In this document: positions 30,258 to 35,310 of the stretch, in pieces | Numbering within the stretch: position 1 is the first letter of the stretch | Layout of the letters: every line of letters starts with the position of its first letter | Assembly: GCA_015499985.1 (NCBI GenBank) | Contig: JAAAUF010000342.1 | Span: forward strand, 1-35,310 | Length of the DNA: 35,310 nt | Reading direction: 5' to 3' | Origin: Haplosporangium gracile | Lineage: Eukaryota > Mortierellomycota > Mortierellomycetes > Mortierellales > Mortierellaceae | The notes under the pieces: model-generated | The model's input: the letters and a program-made list of their open reading frames with translations, nothing else | Database searches by the model: none | What the model was told of the DNA's origin: nothing | Position numbers and translations under genes: made by a program

Positions 30258-31481
30258 CATACGCAGGAAGGGGGCTGCTAAAGCACTCTTGTCGCGGAAA
30301 AAGAAGGGAGAGTGGCTGCGCGCCTAGGAGGGGAAATAGTATGCATCAGAGTGATTCAGCTGCAGGACTGAGGAGAAACTGTCAAGAAAAAAAACGCGAA
30401 AAAGAAAGTGGCGACTCGGCCATTTATTTTTTTCTTTCTTGCGTTTCATTTTCTTTCGCAAATCGTTGTAGCGAAAGGGGGCGGATTGGCTGGACTGAGT
30501 GGGCGCACACATATGTACTTCTGGGAAAATAGACGAGAGAGGGCGTTAAAGGACGTTATCTCTATAACGGCGACCAATTGGACAGTAGTCATGGTCGTAA
30601 TTGTGCGGAGAGGATGGTGGTGGAGGTGGGGAAGTGTGGGCTGTTTTTCTACTCCTTTCTTTTTGGATCTGGGCGTATAGACAAGGCGCGCCAATCCGAC
30701 CAAGAGAAGGAACAGGTGAGTGTATGATGATGAGAAGTGTAAATTGCATAGCCTTTCGGGTACAGTTGGTGTGTTTTAGTACGGCGCGGGCAGAAATACG
30801 AATTAAAATGCAAGGGCCGCTCTTCTAACTAGGGATAGGACGGGACCGGAAAGGGAAGAGAAGGAAGAAAGTGTCGTCGTTGTGAAGGCAGGGAAGGAAA
30901 GGAAGAAGAACAAGAAAGCAAACCATCCTCGCCGCGACAAATGACAAGCATGCAGGAGAACGAGGAGGACCCAAGCGCAAAATTCGACGCACAGAGAGTG
31001 CGAGCTTGGTCAACAAACAATTGAATGGCAACAATCGAACCGAGAGAAGAGCAACACACTCTTTACTCAATGGCCATGGTGGTGGTTTTTCTATCTTTCC
31101 AATCTCCGTGGACAGCAAACACAAACAAACTCACCAATTGTCTGCTCGATACGTATGAGCGGGTACACAACGTAGTAGTGTGAAATGAATTGCTTCATCT
31201 CTTTCTCTCTGTCTCTTTCTTCCCCTTTACAACAACACCTCTGGCCTCGACCCTTTTTTTCTTTTTTATTTGCTCAGTTCTCTTTCTGATCCCCACACTT
31301 TCCCTTTATTAGTGTCTACACTACGCCCTTCCTCTCTTCTCTCTTCCAAGCAGACCCTTCTTCCCTTCCCGCTCCTCTCTCCTTCTTCCTCCTCTTCCTC
31401 GTTTTCTTCTCCCACCACCACCACCATCATTACACTACCTTCAACTCTTACTCTCTTTACCTTTACCCGTTCTCATTCTCA

Positions 31482-34400
31482 ATGAACCTGCCTTCCCCAG
31501 ACGAGCAGCTGGACATGCATGGCCCCAGGGCCAAGCTGCCCATTGAGCAGATCCCTCCCCAGTCGCGCGCCGGTGTCAAGTCCTCGTACGAATCGAATGA
31601 GCAGGACCGGGCCTTGATTGGATCCAACGGTATCATTACCAGCGGAGGGACATCCTCGAACGAGTCCTCAGCAACGGGGGACCATCAGGCCTCCCTGGTC
31701 TCGCCTGGGCCCGCCTCTTTTACTTCTCTCTCGGGCCAAAAGAGACCAGACCACCGGGGTGGGGGCGGTCAAGTCTCCTCCTCAGTCTGCGAGGAGGATG
31801 CTGTTAACAAGGAGGAGAAGATGTTCGATCAAGGAGACGAAAACCAGTACGAGAAGAAGGACACCAACCAATCGACGTCATTGTGGTCTCGTTTCGCCAG
31901 GCCTTGGTCTCGATCTGACCTTGACCAGCAGCGCAAGGCCCATGGAGATCACCCTTCTTATTCTTCTCATCCCCATCACAGCACTTCCAACACTACCCCC
32001 ACTCCTCCACAGATGCATCAAAGGACAAACTCTTCGATCTCCAGCGACAGTCCCCATGACACTACTCACAACCAGAACAGACCTCTGAACACCCAGGTCA
32101 ACACCAACCCCCTGGGCTTTGGCACCTTTGCCGCTGCCTCCACAGCCACCGACAGGGATCAGCAGGTACCCAAGCAGACCCGCTTCCAGAGCTTCAGCAC
32201 CTCGTTCAAGCGTTTCCTTGGCTTTGTCGGTCCTGGCTACAGTAAGTCTTCTTGCTTGTTGGCTCAATTCTCACACCTACTCTCAGCTTCCGTTTGTTTG
32301 TTGTCTGTGCACCTCCTTTCCCTTGCATTCACAATCCTCTCTTGTACCAAACCCCTGTCATTCCCCTATTCGTCCACTTCCTCCTCCTCCTCCTCCTCCT
32401 CCTCCTTCTTCTTCTATTCGTCACTCTCCACCTTTTCCTCCTTAACTCCTCCTGAGTTTCCACTTTCTTTCTTCCTCACTTCCCTGTGAGAGTGTCTGTG
32501 GCAATTGGGTGGGATTTGAGATTCCAATAGGGTTCTCCTATTCGTCCCGCTCTCATTTTTTTTTGTCATTTTTTTTTTTTTTTTTTTTCGTTCACACTTA
32601 ATTTAAGCATTCCGCATGCTCCTGCAATATTCACGCACATACGACACCCGAGGGCCCTCACTCAAAAGTCAATTCACTTTGCTTGCTCAGCACAACAGCA
32701 ACAACAACAACAAGGACACTCATTTTGCCCAACGAACACAACAAGCAAATGAATAGCGGAAAGGGCTACTCAGTCAAAGAGAGGAAAAAGAAGAAGATGA
32801 TCAACATCCTGGGCCGCAGCCCTATCACCTTCTTTCCTTCTCTCCTTCACGAGGACTGCCTATACCTCCATCTGTCACCACTGATACCGCTGATGATCTC
32901 AAACAAAAAAATGAAATAAAAAAATAAAAAAAGGAAGAGAGAGATTGGATCTGGTGCAATTGAAAAAAGAAGAGGAATGAACATGACACGGACACGCACA
33001 TACCAAACTATACTAACGATATCATTCTTTTATATCTAACAAACAAAAAAAAAATAATAGTCGTAAGTGTTGGATACATGGATCCAGGCAACTGGGCGAC
33101 AGATCTTGCAGGAGGATCGAGCTATGGATACATGCTGCTCTTTGTCATTCTCATGTCGAACCTGATGGCTGTTGTCCTCCAAGGTCTCGCTGTCAAATTG
33201 GGTGTTGTCTCTGGTCTGGGTACGTATTCTGTTCTTATTCTTGTGTCACAATTACGGGACAGATTGTTTTTGTGTGCCATCTCGTTTCGTCTCATAGGAG
33301 GCGAAGTATGTGCATGTGTGATATTTGAGGGTTGAATTAATTTCGTTGGATTTAGTGGTCGTGAAAGGGACCGTTGCGAGGGACATGAACAATACGGCAA
33401 CATGAACAGGAAGCAGAAGGAAGCAAGCAGGAGTACAATGGATGGACAACCAAAGACTGACATGAAAGAAAAGATACTTGGGCGAATGAGGGAGTGATGT
33501 ATGCTGGGCTGAACAATGTTGTTCCTGTTCAAGAACGAAAATAAAGAGGGACTAAAAGATGGGGAGAGTCGGAACGAGAATTAAAAAAAAAAAAAAAATA
33601 CAGCCAGTGTCTAGATAGGTTTTAGCTCACTTTCTTACTCATCTTTTACACCCTGTCTGGTACATAGATTTGGCGCAGGCATGTAGAAAGTTCACGCCCA
33701 AGTATGTCAACTGGGTGCTGTATGTGCTGGCGGAGCTGGCGATTATTGCATGCGACCTGGCAGAAGTCATTGGAAGTGCGGTTGCCCTCAACCTGCTGTT
33801 CAAGATCCCTCTCGCTTGGGGTGTTGTCATTACTGCGGCAGATGTCCTGATTATCCTGTTTGCCTTCCGAGACGACCAGTCGGTCAAGTCGCGCAGGGTC
33901 TTTGAGGCATTGGTCATCCTCTTGGTCTCGTCTGTTGGCGTCTGCTTCACGGTCCTGATTGTCTACTCGGAGCCCGTCGCTAAGGATGTATTGATGGGAT
34001 TCTTGCCAGACACCAAGATTCTGACGGAGAAAGAAGCCTTGTTCTTGTCGATCGGAATCATTGGAGCCACCGTCATGCCCCACAATCTCTACCTGCACTC
34101 AAGCATTGTCAAACTCAGGACTAGCCGCGAGTTAACAGAGTTGGCGAGCAGTCAGGCGTCGATGTCGTCGACTTCGGATCTGATGACGGTCGACCAGCGA
34201 CAGGTCATGCTCGAGGAGGACAAGGGCGCGGTTTCGTTGAAGCACTCGACCATCCGATCGACTCTGCGGTATACCTTCTGGGACTCAACTGTGGCTCTGA
34301 CCTTTGCGTTGTATGTCAACTCTGCGATTCTGATTGTTGCCGCTGCTACGTTTAAGTACAAGTACCCCGATGTCGACAACACGGGTCTGGCGGATTTCTT

Positions 34401-35082
34401 TTCGGCATTCGACCTTCTGGGACAATACCTTGGTCGTGCTGCGGGATACCTCTTTGCAATCGCATTGTTGATGGCCGGACAGTCTTCGACCCTGACGGCT
34501 ACTTTGGCAGGGCAGATCATCATGGAGGGTTTCTTGGGTGCCTCGTACTTGAAACCCTGGGTCCGTCGGTTGTTGACGCGTTGCTTGGCGATTATCCCCG
34601 CGCTTGTGATTGTGTTGATCAAGGGTCAGGATGGACTGTCGAGTCTGCTGTTGGCCAGTCAGGTCGCGTTAAGTATCCAGCTTCCCTTTGCCGTTATCCC
34701 ATTGGTGTTCTTTACCAGTATGGGACGGTGTATGACCATTCCTGTTCAGGACAACTCCGACAAGCCTGGCGATATGAGTTACGGGTGCGGCTTCGGCGAG
34801 GATATTAAGAAACCCTTGAACAAAGATGGTGTCATTGCCCCCGCTTCGTCTGACGAGGAGTACCATGCCCAGTCGAACAATGGGGCGGGAACTGGAATTT
34901 TCTCGCCTACCTCGACCGTGGTTGGAACCCCTGTTGCTAGTCAAACACAGCAGCAACCTCAGCAATTGCTGCATAACTTTGCTAACGCCTGGTGGTTAGT
35001 TGGTATTGCTGGACTTATCAGTTTTATCCTTTTGGGACTCAACTTTTATCTTCTTGTCCAGACCATCCGTGGCGAGGAGTAG
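31482..35082 (+). CDS. NRAMP-family divalent metal transporter (Smf-like)
   Basis: Exons 31482-32241, 33061-33219 and 33668-35082 give 777 aa. The joins restore [19 protein letters not shown] and VSGL-DLAQACR, exactly as in NRAMP proteins. Metal-binding motifs are intact: DPGN (residues 261-264, helix 1) and MPHN (443-446, helix 6). Multiple hydrophobic helices follow, including LIILFAF and the [20 protein letters not shown] signature. NRAMP proteins are proton-coupled importers of Mn2+, Fe2+ and related metals at the plasma membrane, endosome or vacuole; the location here is not readable. The first 240 residues are a Ser/Thr/His/Gln-rich cytosolic tail, far longer than in bacterial relatives, and possibly a regulatory region for phosphorylation or ubiquitination. 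A polar loop of about 70 residues precedes the last helix. Introns are 819 and 448 nt. Start choice: first ATG after a C/T-rich leader. Confidence 0.95.
32380..32413. repeat. (CTC)n/(TTC)n tract in the first NRAMP intron
   Basis: Tandem CTC units pass into TTC units inside the 819-nt intron, which also carries a T19 run near 32571-32589. Read-through of exon 1 would translate it as poly-Ser; it is removed by splicing at the GTAAGT donor (32242). Confidence 0.85.
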
Positions 35083-35310
35083 TAGATTGTTGTTGTTTTG
35101 TCGTTGAAGATCCTGAGATCTAAAAACCCCCTTTTTTTTTCCTTTTTTCTCAGTCTTATCTCCATTCTCATTGCCTGTTGATACACTGGTCCATTATCAA
35201 TTAATAAAAAAAATCATTGTGTGCCTCGCTCAATTCTTACCCTCGCTTGGTTGTCGTTGTTGTTGTTGGTGGTGGGGGTGGGGGGGGTGATTTTTTTTTT
35301 TTTTTTTTTT
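35083..35310. other. 3' flank of the NRAMP gene, with poly(A) signal and G/T repeats
   Basis: AATAAA at 35203-35208 lies about 120 bases after the stop codon and is a likely polyadenylation signal. The window then ends in (GTT)n, GGTGGTGGGGGTGGGGGGG and a long T run, a simple-sequence block that may mark the transcript end or an assembly edge. Confidence 0.6.

Larger units (their letters stand above)
28393..31481. other. Divergent intergenic region between GH17 and NRAMP genes
   Basis: Both flanking genes read outward, so this 3.1 kb carries their two promoters. It contains purine-rich GGAGGAGGAAAGG repeats near 28645-28690, a possible small TATA-preceded ORF (29151-29390), a (TTTC)n tract at about 29852-29872, a perfect GTATATG-GG-CATATAC palindrome (30242-30257) and a C/T-rich leader before the NRAMP ATG. 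No larger gene is supported. Confidence 0.45.

Overview
This window looks like nuclear DNA of an early-diverging filamentous fungus. A Mortierella-like species (Mortierellomycota) is my best guess, but that is inferred from gene content and style, not proven. The support is as follows. The genes are split by GT-AG introns. There is a Zn2Cys6 fungal transcription-factor gene, a proteinase K-like subtilase, a membrane-anchored GH17 beta-1,3-glucanase and an NRAMP metal transporter with a long polar N-tail. Non-coding DNA is rich in T and pyrimidine runs, and proteins carry glutamine and asparagine runs. Nothing bacterial, viral or organellar was seen.

Layout, left to right. 58-317 (+): the last two exons of an SCOC-like short coiled-coil protein. 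894-2126 (+): a three-exon mitochondrial membrane/coiled-coil protein. 2553-3721 (+): an MTH1-like Nudix hydrolase with an altered Nudix box and base-recognition loop. 3997-5196 (-): a secreted S8 subtilisin-like protease. 5197-9359: about 4.2 kb without a convincing gene, but with a telomerase-template-like 11-mer, a possible gene fragment and a tRNA-derived SINE-like element with A and B boxes. 9360-11756 (+): a decayed Zn2Cys6 transcription-factor gene whose six zinc-binding cysteines survive around a stop codon. 11757-18578: a 6.8-kb stretch with no supported protein gene, containing microsatellites, an 18-G run, a cluster of six TAACGA motifs, strong hairpins and leader-like splice signals. 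18579-23643 (+): a full CEP120 homologue, a centriole-associated protein, in two exons around a 1.2-kb intron. 24291-26140 (-): an unrecognised gene whose coding pieces lie in conflicting frames, probably a second pseudogene. 26467-28392 (-): a type II membrane GH17 glucanase. 28393-31481: a divergent 3.1-kb intergenic stretch with one small TATA-preceded ORF. 31482-35082 (+): a three-exon NRAMP transporter.

The genes do not form a pathway or cluster. The protease, glucanase and NRAMP fit ordinary secretion, wall remodelling and metal uptake. The most unusual content is the intact CEP120 homologue, the two decayed genes, the SINE-like element, and the structured, motif-rich DNA upstream of CEP120. 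Exon joins were chosen by frame continuity, GT-AG signals and family similarity recalled from knowledge; no transcript or database search was available.
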